Shown here piece after piece: positions 35,010 through 44,920 of a stretch of DNA of 64,000 nucleotides; the first letter of the stretch is position 1; each line of letters starts with the position of its first letter. The notes under the pieces are model-generated. The model was not told where the DNA came from. It did not search any database and was given only the letters and a program-made list of their open reading frames with translations. Both the position numbers and the translations under genes were made by a program. Source of the DNA: Chryseobacterium piscicola. GTDB lineage: Bacteria; Bacteroidota; Bacteroidia; Flavobacteriales; Weeksellaceae. Location of the stretch: the NCBI RefSeq assembly GCF_900156685.1, contig NZ_FTOJ01000001.1, forward strand, positions 62,001 to 126,000, given 5' to 3'.

Positions 35010-36287
35010 ATGTACGCTCTTATCGACTGCAATAATTTCTTTGTTTCCTGTGAAAGAACGATAGACCTTTCGCTAGAAGGAAAGCCCGTGGTTGTTCTTT
35101 CAAACAATGATGGTTGCGTTGTGTCTAGAAGTGAAGAGGCAAAAAAACTGGGAATACCTATGGGAGCTCCCGTTTTTAAATACAAGGAGCTTTTTAAAAA
35201 AGAAAATGTAAAATCTTTATCTGCAAAATTTGAACTTTACAACTACAAAAGCCAGCGGGTTATGGAAATTTCTACATCCTACGTTGACAAATCTGATTTT
35301 GAAATATATTCCATAGACGAGCTTTTCCTAGACCTCACAAATTTCAAGTATGTTGATATTTATGATTATACTTTAAAAATTAAGGACGAAATACTTCATA
35401 AGGAAAATCTTCCTGTAAGTATTGGCATTGCACCCACAAAAACACTTTGTAAGGTTGCCAACAGAATTGTAAAAAAATATCCGGAAAACTTTAATGGAGT
35501 TTATATTTTAGATAGTCCAGAAAAAATTGAAAAGGCACTAAAATGGCTTGCTATTGAAGACGTTTGGGGAATTGGGCGACGAATCGCTTTAAAAATGCAT
35601 GCCAATGGAGTTCATAAAGCTTGGGATCTCCTGGCGAAACCAGAGCTGTGGATTAGAGAAATAATGGGCATTCATGGCATCAGAATGATTAATGAGCTGC
35701 GAGGCATTCGGCAGTTGGAGCTAGACTCTCCTTCGCCTAAAAAATCTATCGCAGTAACGAGAAGCTTTATGGAAATGCTTACCAAAAAAGAGGATGTGAG
35801 AGAGCGGGTAGAGACTTTTGGTATGTATTGCGCAGAAAAGCTTAGAAAACAAAATACTTGCTGCAAAACAATCACTGTTTTTCTACAAACCAATAGATTC
35901 AGAAAAGATTTGCCCGAATACAGAAATGCATTATCTGTAGTTTTGCCCAATCCTACCAATTCATCTATTCTTATTGGCAGAGCTGTGAAGGAGCTTTTTG
36001 AGTCTATTTTTAAAGAAGGTTTTCATTATAAAAAAGCGGGTGTGATTGTTAATGATTTTGTACCTGAAAATCAAAGACTAATAAGCTTATTTGAACCTGA
36101 TTTTCAAAATCAGCACTTACCTGTAATGAAAGCGATGGACAAAATGAATAAAAAATACGGAAAAGATAAGGTTCGTATAGGAAGTATGAGCGGTAAAAAC
36201 ACTTTTGGAAGGGCAATACTTTCACCCGAATATGAAGCTTTTTTAAAAAACAATATTCTTCCTGAAGCCAATTTCAGATTTCATTAA
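35010..36287 (+). CDS. umuC: Y-family DNA polymerase, UmuC-like
   Basis: This is a translesion DNA polymerase. The 425-residue protein starts with the catalytic [16 protein letters not shown] (Asp6). It has [11 protein letters not shown] with the second acidic pair, the helix-hairpin-helix region [15 protein letters not shown], the little-finger domain, and a DUF4113-like end ([18 protein letters not shown]). An ATG at 35010 gives the family N-terminus; a longer reading from 34980 is not needed. In most bacteria umuC follows umuD; here the upstream 244 bases hold only a terminator and a promoter, so the gene is an orphan. Confidence 0.93.
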   Translation: MYALIDCNNFFVSCERTIDLSLEGKPVVVLSNNDGCVVSRSEEAKKLGIPMGAPVFKYKELFKKENVKSLSAKFELYNYKSQRVMEISTSYVDKSDFEIYSIDELFLDLTNFKYVDIYDYTLKIKDEILHKENLPVSIGIAPTKTLCKVANRIVKKYPENFNGVYILDSPEKIEKALKWLAIEDVWGIGRRIALKMHANGVHKAWDLLAKPELWIREIMGIHGIRMINELRGIRQLELDSPSPKKSIAVTRSFMEMLTKKEDVRERVETFGMYCAEKLRKQNTCCKTITVFLQTNRFRKDLPEYRNALSVVLPNPTNSSILIGRAVKELFESIFKEGFHYKKAGVIVNDFVPENQRLISLFEPDFQNQHLPVMKAMDKMNKKYGKDKVRIGSMSGKNTFGRAILSPEYEAFLKNNILPEANFRFH

Positions 36288-36303
36288 AATAAAATATTCT
36301 ACT

Positions 36304-37206
36304 TTATTTCATGAGTTTAAAAAGCATTCCGAGTTTATACAAATCAAGATAACGAAGGCTTTGATTGCCTTTTAAAAGCTTTCTTTCTAAAAAATCTGAA
36401 GAAAATTTAAACAAAAATATAATTAAAAAATTAAAAGGAAAAAAATCAAAAGCAATAAATGTTTTTACCAGCTTAATGCTTGATAATCTTTCTCTTACAA
36501 CGCCATACTTCAGCATAGAAGAAAGACTATCTACAGACTCTTTTACTTTTTCTAAATACACTTCATTGGTTTCAACATCATTATTCAAAATAGGATTTTC
36601 TATATGGTTAATAATAACGTTTTCTGACTTCAAATCCATCGCAAAAAGAAGATCTTCATATCCGTAATTGGTATAAGCTTCATTAAATAGAATTTTCTCT
36701 AAAATTTCTTTTTTAATAACGAAATTATTGGTTTGAAAACTTAAATACGGATTTTTTTTTCTTTTCTCCAGAGAAAGATTTTCTCTTTCTACAGCAAATT
36801 TCCATCGCAAAAAATAAGATTGATTTGGCGGTAACAGCGAAACTTTCCTCCCTCCATAAATTGATGTACAATCTGGATTTCTAAGAATAAAATTAAAGTA
36901 ATTTTCTAGAAAACATTCTTGTATCAATTTTCCGTCGCAATCTAAAAAAAGAAAATATTGTCCTTGTGCATGTTTCAAAAAAAGATTTCTGATTTTCGAT
37001 CTTCCTATATTTTCTTTTAGCAGAATAAACCCATCTACAACATGTTGAATTTCAGAATTTAAACTCACAAAAAACACTTCAGAAGAGTCATCAATTAAGA
37101 TAATTTCGGCGGATAAATTTCTATTTACAATTTCTTTTTTCAATGCATTTACAAGCTCTCGAACATCAAAATTATAAACCGGAATACAGACCGAAAGTTT
37201 TATCAT
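36304..37206 (-). CDS. Family 2 glycosyltransferase
   Basis: The 300-residue enzyme has the GT-A start IKLSVCIPVYNFD, the nucleotide-binding IILIDDSSE, KENIGRSKIRN, and the DXD-type FLFLDCDGK near residue 98. These define GT2, which transfers a sugar from a nucleotide donor onto surface glycans. The C-terminal third is more variable and ends in hydrophobic and basic segments. It lies four bases after a GT9 gene on the same strand, so both probably act on the same glycan, such as LPS core or capsule. Confidence 0.87.
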   Translation of the reverse strand: MIKLSVCIPVYNFDVRELVNALKKEIVNRNLSAEIILIDDSSEVFFVSLNSEIQHVVDGFILLKENIGRSKIRNLFLKHAQGQYFLFLDCDGKLIQECFLENYFNFILRNPDCTSIYGGRKVSLLPPNQSYFLRWKFAVERENLSLEKRKKNPYLSFQTNNFVIKKEILEKILFNEAYTNYGYEDLLFAMDLKSENVIINHIENPILNNDVETNEVYLEKVKESVDSLSSMLKYGVVRERLSSIKLVKTFIAFDFFPFNFLIIFLFKFSSDFLERKLLKGNQSLRYLDLYKLGMLFKLMK

Positions 37207-37209
37207 CTT

Positions 37210-38175
37210 TTAGATTTTTTCTACAATCTTCATCACACTTAGCTCTTCAAGGCAAGCCCAATCACCACGATAACATTCTTTATCACCGAAAACAGAACAA
37301 GGGCGACAAGTAAGGTCTGAAACCTGTACGGCATCTTGAATATTCTGTCCGAATCCCAAAAAGCCGGCAAAAGGATGGGTAGATCCCCAAATAGAAATAC
37401 AACGAGTTCCTACAACGCTAGAAAGATGCATATTGGCAGAATCCATAGAAACCATCAACTCCAGTTCGGCAATTTTTTTCAACTCTTCAGAAAGGCTGAG
37501 TTTTCCTGCTAGACTTTCTGTATTTTGAATTTGATTTTCCCAAGATTTTAAAGTTTCTGTTTCTTTAGGCCCTCCTCCGAAAAAGTAAATTTTATTTTTT
37601 TTGGAGAGAATTTTCACCAACTCAAAAGATTTTTCGAGAGGCATCATTTTTCCCTTATGCTGAGCAAAAGGAGCAAACCCAATTCCACTCTTTTTTCCGC
37701 CTGAAGGTCTTAATTGATGAGAAAGCTCTACAGCAAAACCCATATCCCTAAAAACATCCGCATATCTTTCAACTGTTAGTTTAAGTTGTTTTTTATTGAG
37801 ATTCCAAACATCGGTAAGCTGTTCTTTTTCTTCTTTCCCTTTGTTTATTTTAAAAACTTTTAAGCCTTTTCTTTTATAAATTTTATCGAGAACTTTGGTT
37901 CGAATGACATCATGAAGATTGGCAACCAAATCTGGTTTAAACTCTTCATTAAGCTGATTGGCAAGCTTGCGTAACCCAAAAAAACCTTTATAATCATCTA
38001 GATTAACCCCTTTGAACTTAACATTCTGAATACCAAAGAACAAACCCTCGAAATTACTTCTAGAAACCATGATTATTTCTACATCTGGATTCTGCTCAAG
38101 AAATTCTCTGAAGACAGGAACTATCATGGCAACATCTCCAAAAGCGGAAAATCTATATGCTAAAATTCTGGTCAC
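37210..38175 (-). CDS. Family 9 glycosyltransferase (heptosyltransferase-like)
   Basis: The 321-residue protein has the GT9 features RILAYRFSAFGDVAMIVPV at the N-terminus, FFGGGPKET in the middle, and VSMDSANMHLSSVVGTRCISIWGSTHP toward the C-terminus, followed by a Cys-rich end (CRPCSVFGDKECYRGDWAC). GT9 enzymes usually add heptose or related sugars to LPS core. It sits between sufE and the GT2 gene with gaps of only a few bases. Confidence 0.9.
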   Translation of the reverse strand: MTRILAYRFSAFGDVAMIVPVFREFLEQNPDVEIIMVSRSNFEGLFFGIQNVKFKGVNLDDYKGFFGLRKLANQLNEEFKPDLVANLHDVIRTKVLDKIYKRKGLKVFKINKGKEEKEQLTDVWNLNKKQLKLTVERYADVFRDMGFAVELSHQLRPSGGKKSGIGFAPFAQHKGKMMPLEKSFELVKILSKKNKIYFFGGGPKETETLKSWENQIQNTESLAGKLSLSEELKKIAELELMVSMDSANMHLSSVVGTRCISIWGSTHPFAGFLGFGQNIQDAVQVSDLTCRPCSVFGDKECYRGDWACLEELSVMKIVEKI

Positions 38176-38177
38176 AA

Positions 38178-38597
38178 CTAAGATTTCAACTGATAAGCTA
38201 CTGCGTAAAATTTGATTTGTTTGGTCATTGCCATAAGCCCATTGGCTCTTGAAGGCGAAAGAAACTCCTGAAGACCAATATCTGATATAAACCCAAAATC
38301 TGAATCTAAAATTTCTTGTGTAGAATGACCACTGTAAATGCTTACCAGAAGAGAAACAATTCCTTTAGGCAAAATGCCGTCTGAATCCGCATCAAAAGAC
38401 AATTTTCCATCTTTGAAATCTGCATCAATCCATACTTTACTTTGGCAACCTTTAATAAGATTATCATCCGTTTTTTTTTCGTCTGCAAGCCCTTTCAGCT
38501 CCTTTCCCAGATCAATGATGTACTCGTATTTTTGTTCCCAATCTTCGAGAAACGCAAATTCATCGATGATTTCCCGCTGCTTTTCTTTAATGGTCAT
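38178..38597 (-). CDS. sufE: Sulfur acceptor protein SufE
   Basis: SufE accepts persulfide sulfur from SufS and passes it to the SufBCD scaffold. The 139-residue protein has the active cysteine C51 in NLIKGCQSKVWI and the family patterns GILPKGIVSLLVSIYSG and FLSPSRANGL. A reading starting three codons earlier uses TTG; the ATG at 38597 is preferred. The upstream TATCTTTG (minus strand, 38617-38624) fits a -7 box. It leads a transcript with two glycosyltransferase genes and is far from sufS at 3.2 kb. Confidence 0.93.
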   Translation of the reverse strand: MTIKEKQREIIDEFAFLEDWEQKYEYIIDLGKELKGLADEKKTDDNLIKGCQSKVWIDADFKDGKLSFDADSDGILPKGIVSLLVSIYSGHSTQEILDSDFGFISDIGLQEFLSPSRANGLMAMTKQIKFYAVAYQLKS

Positions 38598-38663
38598 TTT
38601 AAACAATTAATTTGTGCAAAGATACTAAATTTAGAAACTCGATGAGGAGCATTGTTTCAACCT

Positions 38664-39770
38664 TTAAGCTCTATCAACCCTTTCGGCTTTATTTATAAGA
38701 TTGAGCAGCTTGCTTTCTTCTTTTTCCCAGCAGAGTTGATCTGCTGCATTTACCAGCTCTGTCTGATATGCTTTTCTTCCTTTGTTTAAAACCTTTTGAA
38801 TGGCTTTAGCAATATTTTCTGGCTCATGATTGATAATGATTTCTCCTACGTCAAACTGTTTTTTTATATTCATCATTTCAGGTAAGCCAGACATTATTAA
38901 GGGTACTTTCGCTTGAATACAATCTAAGACCTTATTAGGAAGTGAATAAAAATAACTTTCGCCTCCGTTTTCTTCAATGCTCATTCCGCAATCAGCCATT
39001 AAAGTAATTTTTCTGAGGTCATCCGGATGAAGTTTCCCTAAAAAAAGAACTTTATCTTGCAGATTCTCTTTAGTTACCAGCTCTTCATAATCTCTTTTCC
39101 GTGGTCCATCGCCGGCAATTTTAAATAGAGTATTATCTAAAAAATGCATTGCCAAAATTGCTTTATCAATGCCTCGAAACGGGTTGATTGCCCCCTGATA
39201 CAGAATTATTTTTGGGTTATTTTCAAGAATTTCAATAGTACCATGTATTGTTCTTGGAGCGTTTTGTACAACAACAGGATGTATGCCGTATGCATTTTTA
39301 AACCAATTCGCATATCCATCACTTGCCGTAATCATAAATTTTATTTTTGGAACCAATTTCTTTTCCAAATACCGCCATAGTTTTTGTGAGATTTTACCTT
39401 GAATTGCAGGCATTTCAGAAAAAATCTCATGACTATCGAAGACTAATGGTGTATTCTTTTTTTTTGAAATCAAATAATTCGGAAGCAAAGCATCCAAGTC
39501 ATTGGCGTACAGAATAGTATTCTGGTTTACTTTTTTCTTCAAAAGACGATAAAGCTTCCAATTAAATTCAAAATAAGCCGTTTTCAAACTTTTAGAAACT
39601 AAAGAAATTCGAACAAACGGATAAGGTCTTGTCATTTCATCGGCTCCATTCCAATTATTACCAATTAGCTCAATATCGTAGCCATTTTCGTGCAGCGTTT
39701 TACAAATTTTCTCAATTCGTTGGTCTGTATATAAATTACTGAATGCTGAAAGGATGATTTTCTTTCTCAT
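38664..39770 (-). CDS. Family 4-type glycosyltransferase (GT-B)
   Basis: The 368-residue GT-B protein has the N-terminal KIILSAFSNLYTDQRIEKIC, a middle VFDSHEIFSEMPAIQ, and the donor-binding region KIILYQGAINPFRGIDKAI, FKIAGDGPRKRDYEEL and KVLDCIQAKVPLIMSGLPEM. It probably modifies a cell-surface polysaccharide or lipid. The ATG at 39770 is used; an upstream TTG would overlap the previous gene's stop. It lies just after the small YgjV-like gene and upstream of sufE and the GT9/GT2 pair. Confidence 0.87.
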   Translation of the reverse strand: MRKKIILSAFSNLYTDQRIEKICKTLHENGYDIELIGNNWNGADEMTRPYPFVRISLVSKSLKTAYFEFNWKLYRLLKKKVNQNTILYANDLDALLPNYLISKKKNTPLVFDSHEIFSEMPAIQGKISQKLWRYLEKKLVPKIKFMITASDGYANWFKNAYGIHPVVVQNAPRTIHGTIEILENNPKIILYQGAINPFRGIDKAILAMHFLDNTLFKIAGDGPRKRDYEELVTKENLQDKVLFLGKLHPDDLRKITLMADCGMSIEENGGESYFYSLPNKVLDCIQAKVPLIMSGLPEMMNIKKQFDVGEIIINHEPENIAKAIQKVLNKGRKAYQTELVNAADQLCWEKEESKLLNLINKAERVDRA

Positions 39771-39774
39771 CTTA

Positions 39775-39996
39775 TTACTTTTTCCCAAAAATCAAATAGT
39801 ATACCTGTACAAAACAAAGAATAGCATTGGGAATAATAACGGGCCAAAGCATTCCGCTGAATAAACCATAGACTACAAAACAGATACAACCAATGAGATT
39901 GACGATTCTTATTTTAGTAAGATCTTTGAGTATGAAGCTTAAAACGATAAAAAAAGAAGCGGCATAGCCAATGTAAGATGCTAATTCTGGGCTCAT
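39775..39996 (-). CDS. Small YgjV/SemiSWEET-like membrane protein
   Basis: The 73-residue protein has three membrane helices: ASYIGYAASFFIVLSFILK, NLIGCICFVVYGLFSG and PVIIPNAILCFVQVYYLIF. Three helices with a basic loop (KDLTKIRIVN) resemble half of the YgjV inner-membrane family and the SemiSWEET/MtN3 fold. No sugar-binding residue can be assigned. The ATG at 39996 is preferred over a TTG seven codons upstream. It ends five bases before the glycosyltransferase start. Confidence 0.7.
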   Translation of the reverse strand: MSPELASYIGYAASFFIVLSFILKDLTKIRIVNLIGCICFVVYGLFSGMLWPVIIPNAILCFVQVYYLIFGKK

Positions 39997-40147
39997 GAGA
40001 AAATTTAAGAACAACAAACTTAGTCATTTTCAATAAGATAAAAAAACTAATTCCTGCCATAAAGTCAGACATTGTGTTTTGGTAAAATATTTGTAACTTA
40101 GATATTGAATAAATGGCAATGGTGCATTTATTCTAATGAGTTATATT

Positions 40148-42679
40148 ATGGATTACAAGTTTTCACAAGGTTTGAGCCAAGTGTTCAAACAAAGCAAGAG
40201 CGAGGCGAGAAGGCTGAAAAGTGAATTTCTAAATACAGAACATCTCCTTTTAGGAATATTAAAAACAGAAAACTCTGCGAAAGAAATACTTCAAAACCTC
40301 AATGCTGATTTAACACAAATCAGAAGAAAAATTGAAACTTTAAATGCTGCAGGTATCAACCCTTTGTCTGAAGAAGTTCCCAATATTTCGTTTACAAAAA
40401 TGGCCGACCATGCCGTGAAGCGTGCTGAGCTAGAATGTAGACAATACAAAAGTACTGATATAAATACTGTGCATTTGCTTTTAGGCATTCTTTATAAATA
40501 TGAAGATCCTACCTCAAATGTGTTAGGAGCACACGAGATCGACTACGAGGGTGTTTCTAAGGAATATCAAACAATGTTGAAAAATTCTGGCCAAGCACCC
40601 CAAATGAGCGCCTATGACGATGATGAGGAGAGAGAAGATTTTGAGCAAATGAGAAAACCAACAGGAAACCTCGGCGCAGGAAAAAGCAAAACCCCTACAT
40701 TGGATAATTTTGGTAGAGATCTTACTTCTTTGGCGAGAGACGGAAAGCTAGATCCTGTAATTGGGCGTGAGAAGGAAATTGAAAGAGTTTCTCAAATTTT
40801 ATCAAGAAGAAAGAAAAACAATCCGTTGTTGATTGGTGAGCCTGGTGTTGGTAAATCTGCCATTGCTGAAGGTTTGGCTTTAAGAATTCAGCAGAAGAAA
40901 GTTTCTAGAGTTCTTTTTGGCAAAAGAGTAATCACGCTTGATTTGGCGAGTTTAGTTGCGGGTACAAAATACCGCGGACAGTTTGAAGAAAGAATGAAAG
41001 CCATCATGACGGAACTTGAAAAAAATCGTGATGTGATTTTATTTATCGACGAATTGCACACCATTGTGGGTGCAGGAAGCTCTACGGGAAGTTTAGACGC
41101 TTCCAATATGTTTAAACCGGCTTTGGCGAGAGGGGAAATTCAATGTATTGGTGCTACAACTTTAGATGAATACCGTCAGTACATCGAGAAAGATGGTGCT
41201 TTAGAAAGAAGATTCCAAAAAGTAATGGTAGAGCCTACCAATATTGAGGAAACGATTCAGATTTTGAATCAAATTAAAGACAAATATGAGGAACATCACA
41301 ATGTAGTGTATACAGAGGAAGCAATTCTTGCCTGTGTCAATTTGACATCAAGATACATTACAGACCGTTTTTTACCAGACAAAGCGATTGATGCTATGGA
41401 CGAAGCGGGATCTCGTGTTTATATTAAAAACATGAAAGTTCCTACCGAAATTATTGATTTTGAGAAGAAAATTGAAGAAATTAAAGAACTGAAACAGAAA
41501 GCCGTAAAAGCTCAGGATTATCTGGAAGCAAGAAAGCTAAAGGATGAAGAAGAGCGTTTGCAAATGGAATTAAACTCTGCTCAGGATCAGTGGGATAAAG
41601 ATGTAAAAGAGAAAAAAGAAGTTGTATCTGAAGAAAGTGTTGCAGAAGTAGTTTCTATGATGAGTGGTGTTCCTGTAACGAAAGTTGGGAAAAATGAGCT
41701 GGATAAATTGGCCGGAATGGATAATAATCTGAACGGAAAAGTAATAGGACAAGAAGACGCTGTAAAAAAGGTAGTGAAAGCCATCCAAAGAAACAGAGCC
41801 GGATTGAAAGATCCAAATAGACCGATTGGAACATTTATTTTCCTTGGAACAACAGGTGTTGGTAAAACCGAGCTTGCAAAAGTAATGGCGAGGGAACTCT
41901 TTGATTCTGACGAAGCTTTGATCAGAATTGACATGAGTGAATATATGGAGAAGTTTGCGGTTTCAAGATTAGTGGGTGCGCCTCCAGGATACGTGGGATA
42001 TGAAGAAGGTGGTCAGTTAACAGAAGCTGTGAGAAGAAAACCTTATGCAGTAGTTCTTTTAGATGAAATTGAAAAAGCACATCCAGATGTGTTCAATATT
42101 TTGTTGCAAATCTTAGATGAAGGTCACGTTACAGATAGTTTAGGAAGAAAAATTGACTTTAGAAATACAATTATTATCTTAACTTCGAATATCGGAACCA
42201 GAGACATCAAAGACTTCGGTGATGGTGTAGGATTTGGTACCAATGCCAAGAAATCTAATTCGGATTCTAGAACGAGAAGTACGATTGAAAATGCGCTTAA
42301 AAAAGCATTTGCTCCAGAATTCTTAAACAGAATTGATGACATCGTGATCTTCAACTCTCTTGAGAGAACAGATATTTCTAAAATTATTGATCTTGAATTG
42401 GGCAAACTGTATTCAAGGCTTGAAAAATTAGGTTATAAAGTAGATTTAACGACTGAAGCTAAAGATTTCATCTCTGAAAAAGGTTGGGACAAAGATTTTG
42501 GAGCAAGACCATTGAAGAGAGCCATTCAGAAATATATTGAAGATTTGTTGGCTGAAATGTTGGTAAACAAACAATTAACCGAAGGCGAAACAGTAACTTT
42601 AGACTTAAATGAAGCTAAAGACGGATTGGAAGGCAAAAGCCAAAAAACTAAAAAAGCCGCCGAGAAATCACAGTCTTAA
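40148..42679 (+). CDS. clpC: ClpC-type AAA+ unfoldase
   Basis: This is the ATP-dependent regulatory subunit of the Clp protease, which unfolds proteins for ClpP. The domains in order are: Clp-N double repeat (about 1-145), the first AAA+ module with Walker A GEPGVGKSA and Walker B VILFIDE, a middle coiled segment with a UVR-like EARKLKDEEERLQ, the second AAA+ module with GTTGVGKTE and VVLLDEIEKAHP, and the D2-small domain. The C-terminus is Lys-rich. An ATG four codons upstream (40136) is also possible; MDYKFSQGL is the likelier start. It stands alone and ends in a very strong terminator. Confidence 0.93.
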   Translation: MDYKFSQGLSQVFKQSKSEARRLKSEFLNTEHLLLGILKTENSAKEILQNLNADLTQIRRKIETLNAAGINPLSEEVPNISFTKMADHAVKRAELECRQYKSTDINTVHLLLGILYKYEDPTSNVLGAHEIDYEGVSKEYQTMLKNSGQAPQMSAYDDDEEREDFEQMRKPTGNLGAGKSKTPTLDNFGRDLTSLARDGKLDPVIGREKEIERVSQILSRRKKNNPLLIGEPGVGKSAIAEGLALRIQQKKVSRVLFGKRVITLDLASLVAGTKYRGQFEERMKAIMTELEKNRDVILFIDELHTIVGAGSSTGSLDASNMFKPALARGEIQCIGATTLDEYRQYIEKDGALERRFQKVMVEPTNIEETIQILNQIKDKYEEHHNVVYTEEAILACVNLTSRYITDRFLPDKAIDAMDEAGSRVYIKNMKVPTEIIDFEKKIEEIKELKQKAVKAQDYLEARKLKDEEERLQMELNSAQDQWDKDVKEKKEVVSEESVAEVVSMMSGVPVTKVGKNELDKLAGMDNNLNGKVIGQEDAVKKVVKAIQRNRAGLKDPNRPIGTFIFLGTTGVGKTELAKVMARELFDSDEALIRIDMSEYMEKFAVSRLVGAPPGYVGYEEGGQLTEAVRRKPYAVVLLDEIEKAHPDVFNILLQILDEGHVTDSLGRKIDFRNTIIILTSNIGTRDIKDFGDGVGFGTNAKKSNSDSRTRSTIENALKKAFAPEFLNRIDDIVIFNSLERTDISKIIDLELGKLYSRLEKLGYKVDLTTEAKDFISEKGWDKDFGARPLKRAIQKYIEDLLAEMLVNKQLTEGETVTLDLNEAKDGLEGKSQKTKKAAEKSQS

Positions 42680-42695
42680 TTAATTTAAAATAAAT

Positions 42696-42736
42696 AACAG
42701 AAAAGCGCCGAAAATTTTCGGTGCTTTTCTGTTTTA
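42696..42736 (+). terminator. Strong terminator after clpC
   Basis: A nearly perfect 38-base palindrome (AACAGAAAAGCgCCGAAAA with its complement) has one mismatch and is followed by T residues. Confidence 0.9.
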
Positions 42737-42760
42737 ATCAAAGACTTAAAATGAATTTCC

Positions 42761-42768
42761 TATTTTTG
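42761..42768 (+). promoter_or_regulatory. -7 box of the two-component operon (TATTTTTG)
   Basis: TATTTTTG matches TAnnTTTG and lies 16 bases before the response-regulator ATG. Confidence 0.5.
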
Positions 42769-42784
42769 TAAATCAGCAAAATCT

Positions 42785-43492
42785 ATGAAAAAAATAATTC
42801 TGATTGAGGACGAAACCAGCATTGTTTCTTTTATTAAAAAAGGACTTCAAGAAAATGGATATGAAATTTCTGTAGCCTTTGATGGCCTTACAGGAGCTAA
42901 GCTTGTGAAAGAAAATGATTTTGATTTGGTCATTCTAGACATTATGCTACCAGAAATGAATGGCCTTGAGGTTTGCAAGGAAATCCGTAAAACAAACAAA
43001 CACGTTCCTATTTTATTTCTTACCGCACTAGGAACTTCAGAAAATATAGTTCTCGGATTAGAAAGTGGTGGCGATGATTACCTTGTAAAACCATTTAAAT
43101 TTATAGAACTCGTAGCAAGGGTAAAATCATTACTACGAAGAAGCAATAACGTTTCTGCTTTAGAGAACGAAGAAGAAAATGCATACAGTGAACACACATT
43201 TCATTTTTCTGATCTCAGCTTAAACGATTACACCAAAAAAGTGATTCGTGCCGGAGAAGAAGTTTCGCTAACCTCCACAGAATACAAACTTCTGCTCTAT
43301 TTTCTCAATAATCCCGAAAAAGTAATTTCTCGTGCAGAAATTCTGGATGCAGTTTGGGGTGTAAACTACGATATGGGAACCAATGTGGTGGATGTTTATG
43401 TAAATTATCTGCGTAAAAAAATAGACACAAAAGAAGACAACAAGCTTATTCATACAGTAATAGGAATGGGATACGTTCTTAAAAAATCTTAA
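42785..43492 (+). CDS. OmpR-family response regulator
   Basis: The 235-residue transcription factor has a receiver domain with the acidic pocket EDE near residue 8 and phosphorylation site D52 (VILDIMLPEMNG). The switch Thr is in LFLTALG and the conserved Lys in LVKPFKF. The C-terminal winged helix (about 135-235) has SLTSTEYKLLLYFLNNP and VWGVNYDMGTNVVDVYV. It is translated two bases before the kinase gene. A likely target is the repeated array just downstream of the kinase gene (44921-44960). Confidence 0.93.
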   Translation: MKKIILIEDETSIVSFIKKGLQENGYEISVAFDGLTGAKLVKENDFDLVILDIMLPEMNGLEVCKEIRKTNKHVPILFLTALGTSENIVLGLESGGDDYLVKPFKFIELVARVKSLLRRSNNVSALENEEENAYSEHTFHFSDLSLNDYTKKVIRAGEEVSLTSTEYKLLLYFLNNPEKVISRAEILDAVWGVNYDMGTNVVDVYVNYLRKKIDTKEDNKLIHTVIGMGYVLKKS

Positions 43493-43494
43493 CT

Positions 43495-44907
43495 ATGTTT
43501 AATAGAGTAATTACCAATCAAACCAAAACAATGATATTATTAATGGTTGTCTTTACAACTGTTATTTTGCTTTTTGGAGGCTTGGTCTATTACTCGATTG
43601 TTAATTTTTCGCATCAGAGATTCTATGAATTACTAAAAATAAGGACGACAACCATCGTGCAAATCGAAAAAAGTAAAAAACAACTAGACATACCAGAAAA
43701 TCATATCCTCAATAGTTTGAATGATGAAGAACTTCCAATGGAAAGAGATTACGTATTTGCAATTCCCGAAGATTCAAATTTCAAAAAAATATCCTCAGAA
43801 GTACAAATACCTGATTTCTTTTTTAAAAATATCGTTCAAAAAGGAGAAGCCAATTACAACGACAACGAATTTTATTACATTGGCAAAAGCTTTAAATATA
43901 ATAATAAAAGCTACATCGCAATTGCCTCTGCACAAAACCATTACATCATCTATTATCTTGGTTTTCTAAAAAGAACACTTATCACATGCATCATTCTATC
44001 ACTATTTTTTAGTATGATTTTTTCTTTTTACCTATCGAGAACTTTATTTAAACCTATTTTAAAAATTACAGGGAAGGTAAAAGAAATCAGCTCCGAAAAT
44101 CTACATTTACGCCTCGAAGCACAACCCGATAACCGAGAACTTAACGAACTTGTAGACACCTTCAACACTATGCTTACAAGGCTTGAAACCTCTTTTGAAA
44201 CTCAAAATCACCTCATCGGAAATGTTTCTCACGAACTTCGCACACCTCTTACCTCTATTATGGGAGAAGCAGATGTTGCTTTAAGTATTGACAGAAATGC
44301 ACAGGAATATAAAGAAACCTTAGAAATCATCCTTGACGAAGCTGAAAAACTTGATAAAAAAATAAAAGCTCTTCTGTTGATTGCTCAAACTGGTTTTGAC
44401 GGCAAAATTCAGAAAATTGATAAAGTACGGATGGACCAACTTATCTGGGACACCATCGAGACCATAAGAAAAATGGACTCTAGAAACAATATCCATCTAG
44501 ACATCAGCATGTTACCAGACAACCCTAAAAAACTTAAAGTATTAGGAAACGAGCAACTTCTTCATCTTGCAGTAGCGAACATCATCAACAATGGTTGTAA
44601 ATATTCTAATTTCCAACAGGTAAAAGTATCACTTGGCGCTACAGATACAGACGTTTATATCATTATCAAAGACAACGGAATTGGAATTCCAGAATCTGAA
44701 ATGAATAAAATATACGATCCTTTTTTCAGGGCTTCGAATACCAAAAATTACGAAGGCTACGGAATCGGTCTTCCGCTTGCCCGAAATATTATGAGAATGC
44801 ACAACGGCGAGCTCATCGTAAGCTCGTATGAAAACCTGGGAACCACTGTTCAACTTAGATTCCCCACCCTTTACGGCACATTAAGCAAACAAGAAATAGT
44901 GAATTAG
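43495..44907 (+). CDS. Sensor histidine kinase
   Basis: The 470-residue membrane kinase has two helices (about 11-35 and 160-184) that bound a periplasmic domain of about 120 residues without recognised fold. HAMP, HisKA with phosphoacceptor H246 (GNVSHELRTPLTSIMGE), and HATPase follow, with N-box VANIINNGCKYS, DNGIGIPE and GYGIGLPLARNI. It phosphorylates the preceding regulator. The signal is unknown. The next gene downstream encodes a UspA-like protein with its own upstream repeats. Confidence 0.93.
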   Translation: MFNRVITNQTKTMILLMVVFTTVILLFGGLVYYSIVNFSHQRFYELLKIRTTTIVQIEKSKKQLDIPENHILNSLNDEELPMERDYVFAIPEDSNFKKISSEVQIPDFFFKNIVQKGEANYNDNEFYYIGKSFKYNNKSYIAIASAQNHYIIYYLGFLKRTLITCIILSLFFSMIFSFYLSRTLFKPILKITGKVKEISSENLHLRLEAQPDNRELNELVDTFNTMLTRLETSFETQNHLIGNVSHELRTPLTSIMGEADVALSIDRNAQEYKETLEIILDEAEKLDKKIKALLLIAQTGFDGKIQKIDKVRMDQLIWDTIETIRKMDSRNNIHLDISMLPDNPKKLKVLGNEQLLHLAVANIINNGCKYSNFQQVKVSLGATDTDVYIIIKDNGIGIPESEMNKIYDPFFRASNTKNYEGYGIGLPLARNIMRMHNGELIVSSYENLGTTVQLRFPTLYGTLSKQEIVN

Positions 44908-44920
44908 GCTACTTTTTTTA

